This document shows, one piece after another, positions 7,462 to 15,948 of a DNA stretch of 28,437 nucleotides. The translations under genes were made by a program, and so were the position numbers. Source of the stretch: Rhodospirillaceae bacterium (GTDB taxonomy: Bacteria; Pseudomonadota; Alphaproteobacteria; UBA8366; GCA-2717185); contig PBDC01000098.1 in assembly GCA_002717185.1 (NCBI GenBank), positions 1 to 28,437 on the forward strand, read 5' to 3'. The first letter of the stretch is position 1; each line of letters opens with the position of its first letter. The notes beneath the pieces are model-generated. The model worked only from the letters and a program-made list of their open reading frames with translations, did no database searches and had not been told where the DNA came from.

Positions 7462-9369
7462 ATGGCCAAACCATTGAGCAGGCAAGAACGTCGTCGCCAG
7501 GAAAAGCGCGCACGCAAAGCGGCGAAGAACCCTGAACGTGTCAGCGTTGCGGAAGCCCTCGGTCTTGCGGAACAGCTCTACGAAAAAGGAGAGCTGGTGC
7601 AGGCGGCGGACATTTGCAAGAGCGTCGCAAAAAGTGCACCAAAGCATTTTGATGCACAACAGTTCCACGGGATCTTGTCCGCTGAAATGGGAAGGTTCGA
7701 AACGGCCATAGCCGCCTTCGAAACGGCAGCTAAGATTAAGCCGGAGGATCCCAGTATCCATTTCAACTTGGCGAATGCTCTCGACGAAACAGGCCGTTGG
7801 GAAGATGCCGAAGACGAATACGGCCAGGCACTTGAGTTGAAACCCCGCGACCCCGATACACTAGTTAATTTAGGCATCGTTAAACGAAAGTTAGGACGTC
7901 TAAACGACGCTATAGAAACTTTCGAAACCGCAATATCGTTGGACGATAACTCGTTATTGTCGCAAAGCAATTTGGGTCATGCCTATTTGGAAAACAGTGC
8001 CAATGAAAAAGCTATATCCTGCTTCAGGACCGCTATTGCCTTGGCTCCCGCAAACCTCGAACTCCATCATACCCTAACAACCGCGCTGATATCGGTTGGG
8101 GACTTCGGCGCGGCGGAAACCGCTTGCCAAAAAATGATCGATCTCGATCCAAACAATGCGAAAGCGCATAGCCAGCTTGGTAAAGTCTTTCAAAACCTAG
8201 AACGGTCCGAAGAATCGTTGGAGATGTTCGAACGCGCCGTGGCACTTGCCCCCGAAGACCCTGAGCTGCTCATAGAGCTTGGCGTAGCACTGCGCGCCGA
8301 CGGGCAAATTTCCAAGGCCATTATCAAATATGAACACGCCCTCTCCCTCGATGCCGATATTGGTCACGCCCACTACGTTCTTGGAAACGCGTTGAGCGAA
8401 TACGGCAAGATCGCAGAAGCAGAACAATCGTATCGGAAAGCAGTTGCGCGGCTTCCAGAAGATCCTTCAACGCACAACAACCTGGGAATTACACTCATTG
8501 AACTTGGCCGCAAAAAGGAAGCGGAAATTGCTTTGCGAACCGCCATTAAATTTGACCCACAACATGCCTCTTCCCTCTTCAATTTGCATGCCGTGGTATA
8601 TCAGGACGACGATTTGGACCCAGCCATACAGGCTCTGGAGGCGGCGCTGGAGGCGAAACCAGGCGACGCCAAGTGGCAGTTCTTCCATGCCATGTGCCTA
8701 GAGCAAAAAGGCGATGACGAAGCGGCGATAGCCAGCTTTGACAAGGTCCCTTTGGACGAAAATGGTTACAATCACTGGCTGGACAGCTGGGATTACGCTC
8801 TGCGCCAAATTCAGCAGAATTCCTCGATTAGAGTATTCGGAACCGGACCAGAGACCTATGCCCATGCCCAGGAAGCAGCTGAACTCGACGGGTTAATACT
8901 TGAGTTTGGGGTCCGTTTCGGCACTTCGATCCGACAGATCGCAGCAAAGACCGATGGCGCTGTTCATGGCTTCGATAGTTTCCAAGGTCTGCCGGAAGCG
9001 TGGCAAAACAATCCAGTTGGCGAATACACGACCTACGGTGAACTGCCGGAAGTGCCGGACAATGTGAAACTTCATGTCGGACTGTTTGAGGAAACAATTC
9101 CGCCTTTCATGAACGAAAATGCCGGACCAATCCGCTTCATGAATGTAGATTGCGACATTTACAGTTCTACCAAGACAATCCTCGATCTACTGCAGGAACG
9201 GATCGTACCGGGCACAACCATCGCGTTCGATGAATATTTCTGCAATCCGTCCTGGCGTTTCGACGAATTCAAGGCATTCCAGGAGGCGGTCGAGCATTAC
9301 GGCTGGACCTACGATTACCTGTCCTTTTGTCCCTTTGCCCGGCAAGCGGTTGTCAAAATCAGTGGTTGA
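7462..9369 (+). CDS. TPR-repeat protein fused to a TylF-like class I methyltransferase
   Basis: 635 residues; ATG 7482 is not used because GGAGG precedes the ATG at 7462 by about 10 bases. The N-terminus is strongly basic (MAKPLSRQERRRQEKRARKA). Residues about 30-435 are roughly twelve tandem tetratricopeptide repeats of the A-x-x-x-x-P type (for example PEDPSIHFNLANALDETGRW). Residues about 460-635 form a Rossmann methyltransferase domain. It shows motif I LEFGVRFGTS, an acidic HGFDSFQGLPEAW and FMNVDCDIYSSTKTILD, as in TylF/macrocin O-methyltransferases. Related domains methylate sugars and glycolipids. No signal peptide, so it is cytoplasmic. The TPR part may recruit a protein or glycan-assembly partner (inferred). 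Its last 11 bases overlap the convergent racemase-family gene. Confidence 0.9.
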   Translation: MAKPLSRQERRRQEKRARKAAKNPERVSVAEALGLAEQLYEKGELVQAADICKSVAKSAPKHFDAQQFHGILSAEMGRFETAIAAFETAAKIKPEDPSIHFNLANALDETGRWEDAEDEYGQALELKPRDPDTLVNLGIVKRKLGRLNDAIETFETAISLDDNSLLSQSNLGHAYLENSANEKAISCFRTAIALAPANLELHHTLTTALISVGDFGAAETACQKMIDLDPNNAKAHSQLGKVFQNLERSEESLEMFERAVALAPEDPELLIELGVALRADGQISKAIIKYEHALSLDADIGHAHYVLGNALSEYGKIAEAEQSYRKAVARLPEDPSTHNNLGITLIELGRKKEAEIALRTAIKFDPQHASSLFNLHAVVYQDDDLDPAIQALEAALEAKPGDAKWQFFHAMCLEQKGDDEAAIASFDKVPLDENGYNHWLDSWDYALRQIQQNSSIRVFGTGPETYAHAQEAAELDGLILEFGVRFGTSIRQIAAKTDGAVHGFDSFQGLPEAWQNNPVGEYTTYGELPEVPDNVKLHVGLFEETIPPFMNENAGPIRFMNVDCDIYSSTKTILDLLQERIVPGTTIAFDEYFCNPSWRFDEFKAFQEAVEHYGWTYDYLSFCPFARQAVVKISG

Positions 9370-10102
9370 GCATTTCCTGCAAAACGGGACAGGCGGCAGC
9401 GAAATTCTCTGAGCCGTTCGAACCAACCGTGTCCATAATCCACCAGGCAGCACATAGGTTCGAGGACAATAGGGTCGCTCCGATCGTATCGCGCAATTCA
9501 AGGATGGCCGGTACAGTCAGCATGCCTGTCCCTGTCATTATGACAGCATCACATGCATCACTATCGACCTTCGCCAACGTATCGGCGACTTCGTCGCTTT
9601 CCATCTCGTAAGCGCGGAACTCCTCTGACATCATCACCAACTGGGTCACCTCGAAGCCGCAATCCTTCCAATACTTCGCGGCGCGATCGGTCAACCAGGC
9701 CGGATAAGGTGATATCAGTGCAACACGCTTTGCAGCCAACGCTTCCAGCGACAAGCGTATCGCGCGGCATGCCGTCGTCGAGACAGTTCCTGTTGCGGCA
9801 CTCAGTTTTTCACACAACACATCATCGCCTGCTTTCAGCAAGCCATATGATGCGCCTGTCATTGCCGCTAAATAAGCATTAAGTTCAATACCGCCGAATA
9901 CTTTAGCACTCGCGAGAAACACATCCGGATACCCCTCTAACCGCTGGGCGAGGTCAAGCTCCGGCGTGTAAGGAAACCGTGCAGCGTAAAGGGCAATATC
10001 ATCGCCAACCAGATACTGCAGCTCCGGCTCAACTGTCGGATTAGATGTGGGAACCAAAACACCGACGCGCGCAGAAGGCCGTAATTCTTTAAAAGACGTC
10101 AT
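9359..10102 (-). CDS. Asp/Glu racemase-family protein (maleate isomerase/arylmalonate decarboxylase type)
   Basis: 247 residues from ATG 10100-10102. The N-terminal VGVLVPTSNPTVEPEL is the signature of the maleate cis-trans isomerase/arylmalonate decarboxylase branch of the racemase superfamily. AAMTGASYGLL (79-89) and VIMTGTGMLTV (187-197) occupy the two catalytic-cysteine loops, but Cys is replaced by Met81 and Gly191. SSNLCAAWWIMD follows, with Cys217 not in the usual position. The usual reaction on small dicarboxylates by cysteine chemistry is therefore doubtful. The start lies 5 bases after the stop of the upstream FAD oxidoreductase, so the two are one operon and may share a substrate. 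Confidence 0.82.
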   Translation of the reverse strand: MTSFKELRPSARVGVLVPTSNPTVEPELQYLVGDDIALYAARFPYTPELDLAQRLEGYPDVFLASAKVFGGIELNAYLAAMTGASYGLLKAGDDVLCEKLSAATGTVSTTACRAIRLSLEALAAKRVALISPYPAWLTDRAAKYWKDCGFEVTQLVMMSEEFRAYEMESDEVADTLAKVDSDACDAVIMTGTGMLTVPAILELRDTIGATLLSSNLCAAWWIMDTVGSNGSENFAAACPVLQEMLNH

Positions 10103-10107
10103 CCGAT

Positions 10108-11454
10108 TTAAACTCCCGTATCACCGATGAAGACACCGTCGACAGAGAGTTGCTGTTGTAGTGTCGGCACATCCAGTTTCGCGGGGGCCACCCCTGCTTT
10201 TCGGGCCATTGCAGCGGCCGTCCCAGCCGCCTGCCCCATCGCAAAGAAAGGCCCACTAACACGCAGAGAGGCCTGTCCCTCCTGTGTCGTCGATGCGCAT
10301 CGTCCAGCAACCAGCAAGTTTTCGATCCCTGTCGGCAGCGTCGTGGAGAAGGGGATCTGGTGATAGCCGCGCCCAGCCAGAAATTTCCATTCGACATCGC
10401 CCAAAACATGCGTCTCCAGCGGCCAGCCGCTGCACCCAATACTGTCATCAAAATCGCGGCATTCCAGCACGTCTTCCCCCGTCAACTGATATGAGCCGAT
10501 AATTCGACGTGTCTCACGAATGCCAATTTGCGGCGCAAGTTCCAGCATGTAGGCGTTAGCGAAGCCCGGCACCATCTCCTTAAGGAATCGAAAATATTCT
10601 ATCGCTTGCTTCCGGCCCTCGATCTCAGCGTAACCTATATCATCCCAGTCGGAACCATCGACTGGGGCGCCGTCACGGCTGATCTGGGTCAGATTGGCGC
10701 GCCATTCACTGTCGTGCGTTTGCGGGCGAATAATGCCTGCCTTGCGCGGTAATTTGAATTTTCCACTAGCATTAGCTTCCGCAATCAGAGCCTTGAGCTG
10801 TGGCGCGCCCTCCGCCATCGCCACATCGCTTTCGACATCGGCGATCCGGAACATCATGGTCGGGTAAGCCATAAAGCCGTCCGAACCGCCCTTCTCATAA
10901 GGCACGTCGGCCCAGGTCGCCAAATCAGCATCTCCCGAGCAATCGATGAACATGTCCGACGAAATCGCCGCGCGGCCTGACTTGGTTTCGATAAGCACTG
11001 CTTCTATTTTGCCGTTGTCAGTTATGGCGTCGACCGCAAAGGTATGAAAGCGCACATCGACGCCAGCCGACACCAGAAGATCGTCGGTCGCAACCTTATA
11101 CGCTGCATTGTCATAGGCTTGAGCTCCAGTCTTCAAGCCTTCAGCGTTAGTCACGACGTGAGGTTCTCGTAATCCATCAAGCTTCGCCAGGCGATGTAAA
11201 ATGTCATCCGCGACGCCGTGCACGATCTGCTGCACAGTGCCGTTGATACAGGCATGCAGACCACAAAAATTGGTGACCATTGCCGCTGTACCCATGCCGC
11301 CAAGAAAGCCATAGCGCTCCAACAGCATCGTCTTCGCGCCAGACCGCGCTGCGGCCGTTGCCGCTGCGATTCCAGCGGGACCACCACCAAGCACCAACAC
11401 TTCCGTTTCCGCGACAACCGGCACCTGCCGTGACGGCTCTGTTATTGTCCTCAT
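10108..11454 (-). CDS. FAD-dependent oxidoreductase (FAD_oxidored family)
   Basis: 448 residues from ATG 11452-11454, with AGGGAA ending about 6 bases upstream; the frame is open further, but this start is best supported. The Rossmann motif is VLVLGGGPAGIAAATAAARS (19-38), followed by LLERYGFLGGMGT and later DMFIDCSGDADLATWADVPY. The C-terminal FAD block is NLLVAGRCASTTQEGQASLR. This belongs to the PF12831 group of FAD-dependent dehydrogenases, cytoplasmic and without a signal peptide; substrates are mostly unassigned. It is first in an operon with the racemase-family gene. Its start is 65 bases from the divergent arylformamidase-like gene, so regulation of both may be linked. Confidence 0.9.
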   Translation of the reverse strand: MRTITEPSRQVPVVAETEVLVLGGGPAGIAAATAAARSGAKTMLLERYGFLGGMGTAAMVTNFCGLHACINGTVQQIVHGVADDILHRLAKLDGLREPHVVTNAEGLKTGAQAYDNAAYKVATDDLLVSAGVDVRFHTFAVDAITDNGKIEAVLIETKSGRAAISSDMFIDCSGDADLATWADVPYEKGGSDGFMAYPTMMFRIADVESDVAMAEGAPQLKALIAEANASGKFKLPRKAGIIRPQTHDSEWRANLTQISRDGAPVDGSDWDDIGYAEIEGRKQAIEYFRFLKEMVPGFANAYMLELAPQIGIRETRRIIGSYQLTGEDVLECRDFDDSIGCSGWPLETHVLGDVEWKFLAGRGYHQIPFSTTLPTGIENLLVAGRCASTTQEGQASLRVSGPFFAMGQAAGTAAAMARKAGVAPAKLDVPTLQQQLSVDGVFIGDTGV

Positions 11455-11519
11455 GCAATTCCCTGTCATTTTTGCCATAATGTGTGTCGTTCGCGCTGCA
11501 GAGTATCGAGAGGACCTTG

Positions 11520-12389
11520 ATGAGCAAAGCAATCTATCGTGACTACAATCAGGAAGCGTTGGAACACCAGTACGGGCCACGTCTTTCTGTACCCAACACC
11601 GATGAAATTCTCGTGCGCTGGGCGGCAGACAGCGAAACCTATTATGCAGAAAGTGATTGCGAGCGCGATATTTCCTATGGCCCACGCGCGGAGGAAATTC
11701 TGGACATTTTTAAGCCGGCTAATGTCGACAATGCGCCGGTCTTGATGTTCATCCATGGCGGATATTGGCGCGCACTGGATAAGAAGGATCATGCTTTTCT
11801 GCCGAAGCCCTTTGTCGACGCGGGTGTGCTCGTCGTTTCGATCAACTACACACTCTGCCCAGAGGTTAAAATTGACGAGATCACTCGCCAGGCGCGCGCC
11901 GCCTGCGCATGGGTCTGGCGCAACGCTGCGTCCTATGGCGGCGACCCGGATCGCATTCATATCTTCGGCCACTCCGCCGGCGGTCACCTTGCAGCGGCTG
12001 TAGCGACAACACACTGGCCAGAATACGAAGCGGGGCTCCCGAAAGATTTGCTAAAAAGCGCGACCCCCATCAGCGGACTGTTTGACCTGCAGCCTATCTT
12101 GCTGATCTCTGTGAACAACGATGTTCATCTCGACCCTGACAGTGCAGTCCGATGCAGCCCAGCGAATTCTGCGCCGGGTCACGACATAGCGATGACCATT
12201 GCGGTCGGCGGTGCGGAAACCAAAGAGTTTCGCCGACAGTCGCAATATCTGCACGAACGGTGGGACAACAAATTGAGATCGATCGACTATCTAGAGGCAG
12301 ATGGTGCCAACCACTTCACTGTCATCGAAAATATGGTGGACCCCAGCAACATTTTGACCCGTAAAATCCTTGATCATATCGGCGTCTAG
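11520..12389 (+). CDS. Arylformamidase (kynurenine formamidase)-like alpha/beta hydrolase
   Basis: 289 residues from ATG 11520 with GAGAGGA about 5 bases ahead; an in-frame earlier start at 11484 lacks such support. Marks of the KynB-like esterase group are the oxyanion motif HGGYWRA (79-85), nucleophile elbow FGHSAGGHLAA (Ser152), AVGGAETKEFRRQS (228-241) and the catalytic His265 in GANHFTVIE. These enzymes cleave N-formyl amides such as N-formylkynurenine, or related esters and carbamates. No kynurenine genes flank it, so the exact substrate is open. It is divergent from the FAD oxidoreductase operon. Confidence 0.88.
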   Translation: MSKAIYRDYNQEALEHQYGPRLSVPNTDEILVRWAADSETYYAESDCERDISYGPRAEEILDIFKPANVDNAPVLMFIHGGYWRALDKKDHAFLPKPFVDAGVLVVSINYTLCPEVKIDEITRQARAACAWVWRNAASYGGDPDRIHIFGHSAGGHLAAAVATTHWPEYEAGLPKDLLKSATPISGLFDLQPILLISVNNDVHLDPDSAVRCSPANSAPGHDIAMTIAVGGAETKEFRRQSQYLHERWDNKLRSIDYLEADGANHFTVIENMVDPSNILTRKILDHIGV

Positions 12390-12657
12390 ACGATTTTAGC
12401 TAACATTTAACATTCTCCGATCTAGCCGTATTGAACCACTTAAATAGATTCTAGATGCGTGGCACATGCCTGCGAGCCCACGCTGTAATGTAATTGAAAC
12501 AGAAATTAATTTTGGAGGTCCGTGGCATGATCTATCAGACAATGTTCCAATTAGAACTGCTGAAGTATGGGTGAATAAGAACATGCCATACAGGCATTTC
12601 GCGATTTCCTAAACTGAATGACGGACGAGTACGCCTAACTAGAAAAAGACCACAATC
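12390..12657. other. Gap with a short ORF behind a strong ribosome-binding site
   Basis: A GGAGG (12514-12518) sits 8 bases before ATG 12527. The frame encodes only 15 residues (MIYQTMFQLELLKYG, stop at 12572-12574). It may be a leader peptide or the start of a lost gene. Nothing else is recognised. Confidence 0.3.
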
Positions 12658-13323
12658 ATGCCGCATCTAGATGCCAGCACTTTCGACTTCATCAGGGACC
12701 TTGGCCAAAACAACAATCGAGAATGGTTCGAGGACAATCGCGACCGCTACGAAGATGCACGTGCTGACTTCCTCTCCTTTATCGGGGTATGGATTTTTGA
12801 AATCGAGAAATTCGATGACAGTGTGACCGGCCTAGAACCACGGCTCTGCATGTTCCGTATCTATCGCGACACCCGGTTCTCCGCAGTTAAAACACCGTTT
12901 AAGACTAATTTCGGTGCCCGTATCCTGCGAGGAGGTAGCAAGAAACTACATTTGCGCACTGGTTACTTCCTAAACGTTGAGCCCGGTCTATGCCGCATCA
13001 GTGGTGGCGCGTTCCGGCCGGAACCGGATTGGCTGAACGCGATCCGAGAGCGGATCTCCTCGGATAGCAGCAAGATGCGTGCGATCCTAAACAATCGTAC
13101 CTTCAAGAAAACGTTTGGGACCCTTCAGGGAGAAGCCGTAAAAACGGCGCCGCGCGGCTATTCCATAGACCACAGCAATATCGACCTTATCCGGCAAAAA
13201 AGCTTTCTCGCTCGTCATACAATCGAAGATGAGCAGATCTTTCAGTCGGGCTTCCTGCAACGCCTTTCGAAGGTTTGCCGTGCCGCAAAGCCCCTCAAGG
13301 ACTATCTCGACGAAACGCGCTAG
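12658..13323 (+). CDS. DUF2461 domain protein
   Basis: 221 residues, the usual length for the family (TIGR02453). The hallmark opening is FIRDLGQNNNREWFEDNRDR. The core CMFRIYRDTRFSAVKTPFKT is followed by LHLRTGYFLNVEPGLCRISGG and RGYSIDHSNIDLIRQKSF near the end. The function of DUF2461 is not established; members are widespread single-domain cytoplasmic proteins. The start ATG lacks a strong ribosome-binding site (only an A-rich stretch). It shows no clear operon link to its neighbours. Confidence 0.9.
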   Translation: MPHLDASTFDFIRDLGQNNNREWFEDNRDRYEDARADFLSFIGVWIFEIEKFDDSVTGLEPRLCMFRIYRDTRFSAVKTPFKTNFGARILRGGSKKLHLRTGYFLNVEPGLCRISGGAFRPEPDWLNAIRERISSDSSKMRAILNNRTFKKTFGTLQGEAVKTAPRGYSIDHSNIDLIRQKSFLARHTIEDEQIFQSGFLQRLSKVCRAAKPLKDYLDETR

Positions 13324-13609
13324 AGCCTAATCGACTTGATTTTTTCCGCGTATTACTTGAGCTTCTCCAAACCTAAATTCTTCTTAAGATCAGTCCAGCC
13401 AGCCTCTTCGTCGCTAAGAGCGACTAAACATGTCCCGGTGCCTCCGAATCGCTCAGTGAACATTCGGTCTAGCAGCGCATAAGAGATCCACCGAATACAC
13501 GTTAGAGCTGTTTGGTGAGAGAACAGCTGACCTGACCGATACGAACTGCGGTCCCATGCTAATTCCTCTATTATGATGGGAGAGAAAGCAGGGAAAAGGC
13601 CTTATTGCG
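13324..13609. other. Gap with a possible gene remnant on the minus strand
   Basis: The minus strand is open from a stop at 13602-13604 to TAA at 13353-13355, about 82 codons. It ends SDEEAGWTDLKKNLGLEKLK, which looks like a genuine protein C-terminus, but I cannot name the family and see no start with a ribosome-binding site. The plus-strand leader of the next gene (A/G-rich, AAAAGG about 12 bases before ATG 13610) also lies here. Confidence 0.3.
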
Positions 13610-14932
13610 ATGAGTAACAAGAAGAAAATCCATCTGGCCCAATTTTTGGTGCATGGGCCGACCTATCATAGTCTCGCCATGTGGCGGCACCCGAAATCGG
13701 AATTAGACAATTACGCCTGGGCTAAGCCGGATCTATACCAGCACATCGCCCAGACCTGCGAACGGGGCAAGTTCGACATGGTCTTCTTTGCCGACCTCAA
13801 CTACATCTCCGATACCTACAAAGGCACGCTGGATCCGGCGCTACGATACGCTGTGCAAGCACCGGAACACGACCCTATCCCCCTACTGTCATACATGGCC
13901 GCCGTCACCAACCATATCGGGCTGGGGGCGACCCTTTCCGTTAGCCACCACCACCCGTTCTACCTGGCGCGCCTCTGGGCGACGCTCGATCATCTGACAG
14001 GCGGACGAGCGGCCTGGAATGTCGTGACTTCAGTGAACGACAACCAAGCCGCCAACTATGGCGAGAAACGTGAACCCACCGATCAACGCTACGAAAAAGC
14101 AGATGAATTTATCGAGGTTTGCCGGCAGTTATGGAACAGCTGGGATGAGGATGCCGTAGTAATGGATCGCGCGAACGCGGTTTTTGCCGATCCTACGAAA
14201 GTACACCGAATCGAATTTGAAGGTGAGTTTTACAAATCACGGGGCCCTCTGAACGTCATCCGGACACCACAGAACGGACCCGCCCTTATCCAGGCAGGAA
14301 CCTCACCAAAAGGGCGAGCGATTGCCGCGAAACACGCTGATGCCATTTTCGCGATCCAACCGCACGCGCGTGACGCCGCTGTTTACTATGCCGATATTAG
14401 GGAACGCTTGTCAGAAATCGGCCGAAATCCCGACAGTTGCAAGATCCTTTTTGGCATGCAGCCAATTATTGGGGAGAGCGAGGCGGAAGCCGTCGAGAAA
14501 CAGGAATTTCACAACGAGTTGGTACCCGAGGAAGGCGGCATGGCTATCCTCTCCGCCCATCTCAATTTTGACATGTCTAAACTACCACCCGAGACAGAGA
14601 TGGCGAGCCGCGATGAGCCCGAGCTGCAGCGCATGAAGCCTCGCTACATAAGGCCGGAGGGTGGCTCATTTACGGCGAGCGAAATCGCCAGGCGGCACGG
14701 GCAGAGCGTAAGTCTGCCACAATTCGTCGGCACGGTCGAAAGCATCGTCGATCAGATGGAGGCCTGGGTCGACGAGGTCGGTGGCGACGGTTTCATGCTT
14801 TCGCCAATCTACTGTCCCGGCGCAATCGAGGAATTCGTTGATCAGGTTGTGCCAGAGCTACAACGCCGCGGTATCTATCGCTATGACTACACCGGCACAA
14901 CCCAGCGAGACCATTTGCTGCAGTACAATTAA
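13610..14932 (+). CDS. NtaA/DmoA-family FMN-dependent monooxygenase
   Basis: 440 residues, typical for this branch of the luciferase superfamily and longer than the gene at the window start. Conserved blocks are AWAKPDLYQHIAQTCERGKF, FFADLNYI, LGATLSVSHHHPFYLARLWA, LTGGRAAWNVVTSVNDNQA and ALIQAGTSPKGRAIAAKHAD. Family members (nitrilotriacetate, dimethylsulfide, long-chain alkane or pristinamycin-type monooxygenases) use reduced FMN from a separate reductase. No flavin reductase gene is seen nearby. The substrate is unresolved. Its stop TAA overlaps the stop of the convergent SDR gene in a shared TTAA. Confidence 0.92.
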   Translation: MSNKKKIHLAQFLVHGPTYHSLAMWRHPKSELDNYAWAKPDLYQHIAQTCERGKFDMVFFADLNYISDTYKGTLDPALRYAVQAPEHDPIPLLSYMAAVTNHIGLGATLSVSHHHPFYLARLWATLDHLTGGRAAWNVVTSVNDNQAANYGEKREPTDQRYEKADEFIEVCRQLWNSWDEDAVVMDRANAVFADPTKVHRIEFEGEFYKSRGPLNVIRTPQNGPALIQAGTSPKGRAIAAKHADAIFAIQPHARDAAVYYADIRERLSEIGRNPDSCKILFGMQPIIGESEAEAVEKQEFHNELVPEEGGMAILSAHLNFDMSKLPPETEMASRDEPELQRMKPRYIRPEGGSFTASEIARRHGQSVSLPQFVGTVESIVDQMEAWVDEVGGDGFMLSPIYCPGAIEEFVDQVVPELQRRGIYRYDYTGTTQRDHLLQYN

Positions 14933-15657
14933 CTGAAATGCATCGCGCCATTGATATCCAATACGGCGCCGTTGATGTACGACGCGCTGGGCGATATCAG
15001 GAAGGCAAGCGGGCCTGCAATCTCTTCGGCCTGCGCCATACGACCCATCGGAAAGGTTTCCGGTTGGAAGTCTTCCCCTTGTGTCATCGGTGTCGCCACA
15101 GGCCCCGGTGCAACGGCATTGATGGTTACATTGTGAGGCGCGCCACGTCGCGAGAACCAATGAACAAAGGCATGGATGCCGCCCTTCGACATCGCGTAAT
15201 GAGGCGCCGCCCGCACGCCACCTATCCTGCCAGCAATAGAGCCGACTAGCGCAATACTACCCTTCTTTCGAGTGACCATGCCGGGGAAAAACGCCCGCGT
15301 TACGTTGAGCGGGCCCTGCAGATTGACGTTGAAGACGCGCTCAGCAACCTCGTCCCAGCCATCGTCTTTCCAATCGTCGAAAGGACAGATCGCTGCGCAA
15401 TCAATCAGGGCGTCGACCTCACCACAGGTCTCCGCCCAGGCTTCGACGGCCTTCCTATCTGTTGTATTAAGAGCGGTAGCAACCGACACCTTTCCCTGGC
15501 TCCTCAGGTAATCCGCCAGCGGTTCCGGTGCCTCCAGGTCTGCGACCATCACGTCAGCGCCCATGCTGGCCACAAGCCGTGCTGTCTCCGAACCGATGCC
15601 GCCCCCGGCACCAGTTATCGCAACCCGTTGGCCTGACAAATTGAACGCCTGAACCAT
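14929..15657 (-). CDS. SDR-family NAD(P)-dependent oxidoreductase
   Basis: 242 residues; GGGAAG lies about 5 bases before ATG 15657. The glycine motif TGAGGGIG (15-22) is followed by Asp40 at the end of beta-2, which favours NAD(H) over NADP(H). The catalytic triad is visible as Ser140, Tyr154 and Lys158 (YAMSK), with the C-terminal PGPVATPM. The usual NNAG motif reads DCAA. It is the third gene of a minus-strand unit after the FAD amine oxidase and the ParB-fold protein, so it may oxidise or reduce a carbonyl or alcohol made in that pathway (inferred). Confidence 0.93.
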   Translation of the reverse strand: MVQAFNLSGQRVAITGAGGGIGSETARLVASMGADVMVADLEAPEPLADYLRSQGKVSVATALNTTDRKAVEAWAETCGEVDALIDCAAICPFDDWKDDGWDEVAERVFNVNLQGPLNVTRAFFPGMVTRKKGSIALVGSIAGRIGGVRAAPHYAMSKGGIHAFVHWFSRRGAPHNVTINAVAPGPVATPMTQGEDFQPETFPMGRMAQAEEIAGPLAFLISPSASYINGAVLDINGAMHFS

Positions 15658-15667
15658 GTTTCTTCCC

Positions 15668-15931
15668 CTATAAACTGTAATTTCCTTCGCGCACGATGAA
15701 AGCCTCTATGGTCTCCTCGCCAAGCAGCTTAACTGCTTCCATACGATGGGCACCGTTAACGAGGATGAAGCCTTTCTTGACATCACGGCGCACTTGGATC
15801 GGTACCTTCTGGCCTTCTTCCAAGATGCTTTCCGCCAACTCTTCAATCTTCGTGTCTCCCAGCGCATTGCGCCGTTTAGTCGGGATATAGATATCCGCAA
15901 CCTTGATATGTTCCGATCTGAGCATCGCCAT
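15668..15931 (-). CDS. Small ParB/sulfiredoxin-fold protein
   Basis: 87 residues from ATG 15929-15931, with AAGGA about 10 bases upstream; a TTG at 15940 and an ATG at 15925 are alternatives. The sequence shows the ParB N-terminal (ParBc/Srx) pattern: IEELAESILEEGQKVPIQVR, then GFILVNGAHRMEAVKLLGE with the G-x-H-R nucleotide-contact motif, and EAFIV. There is no DNA-binding helix-turn-helix and no ParA gene, so it is not a partition system. The fold binds or hydrolyses nucleotides in ParB (CTP), sulfiredoxin (ATP) and SerK-type free serine kinases (ATP/ADP). It sits 17 bases after the FAD oxidase and 10 bases before the SDR. Its role is unknown. Confidence 0.82.
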   Translation of the reverse strand: MAMLRSEHIKVADIYIPTKRRNALGDTKIEELAESILEEGQKVPIQVRRDVKKGFILVNGAHRMEAVKLLGEETIEAFIVREGNYSL

Positions 15932-15948
15932 GGCTTGCAATCCTTTTG

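Noticed and set aside
15668..15931. Chromosome or plasmid partition (ParB) function
   Set aside because: The protein has only the N-terminal fold, with no helix-turn-helix, no ParA and no parS-like repeats nearby.
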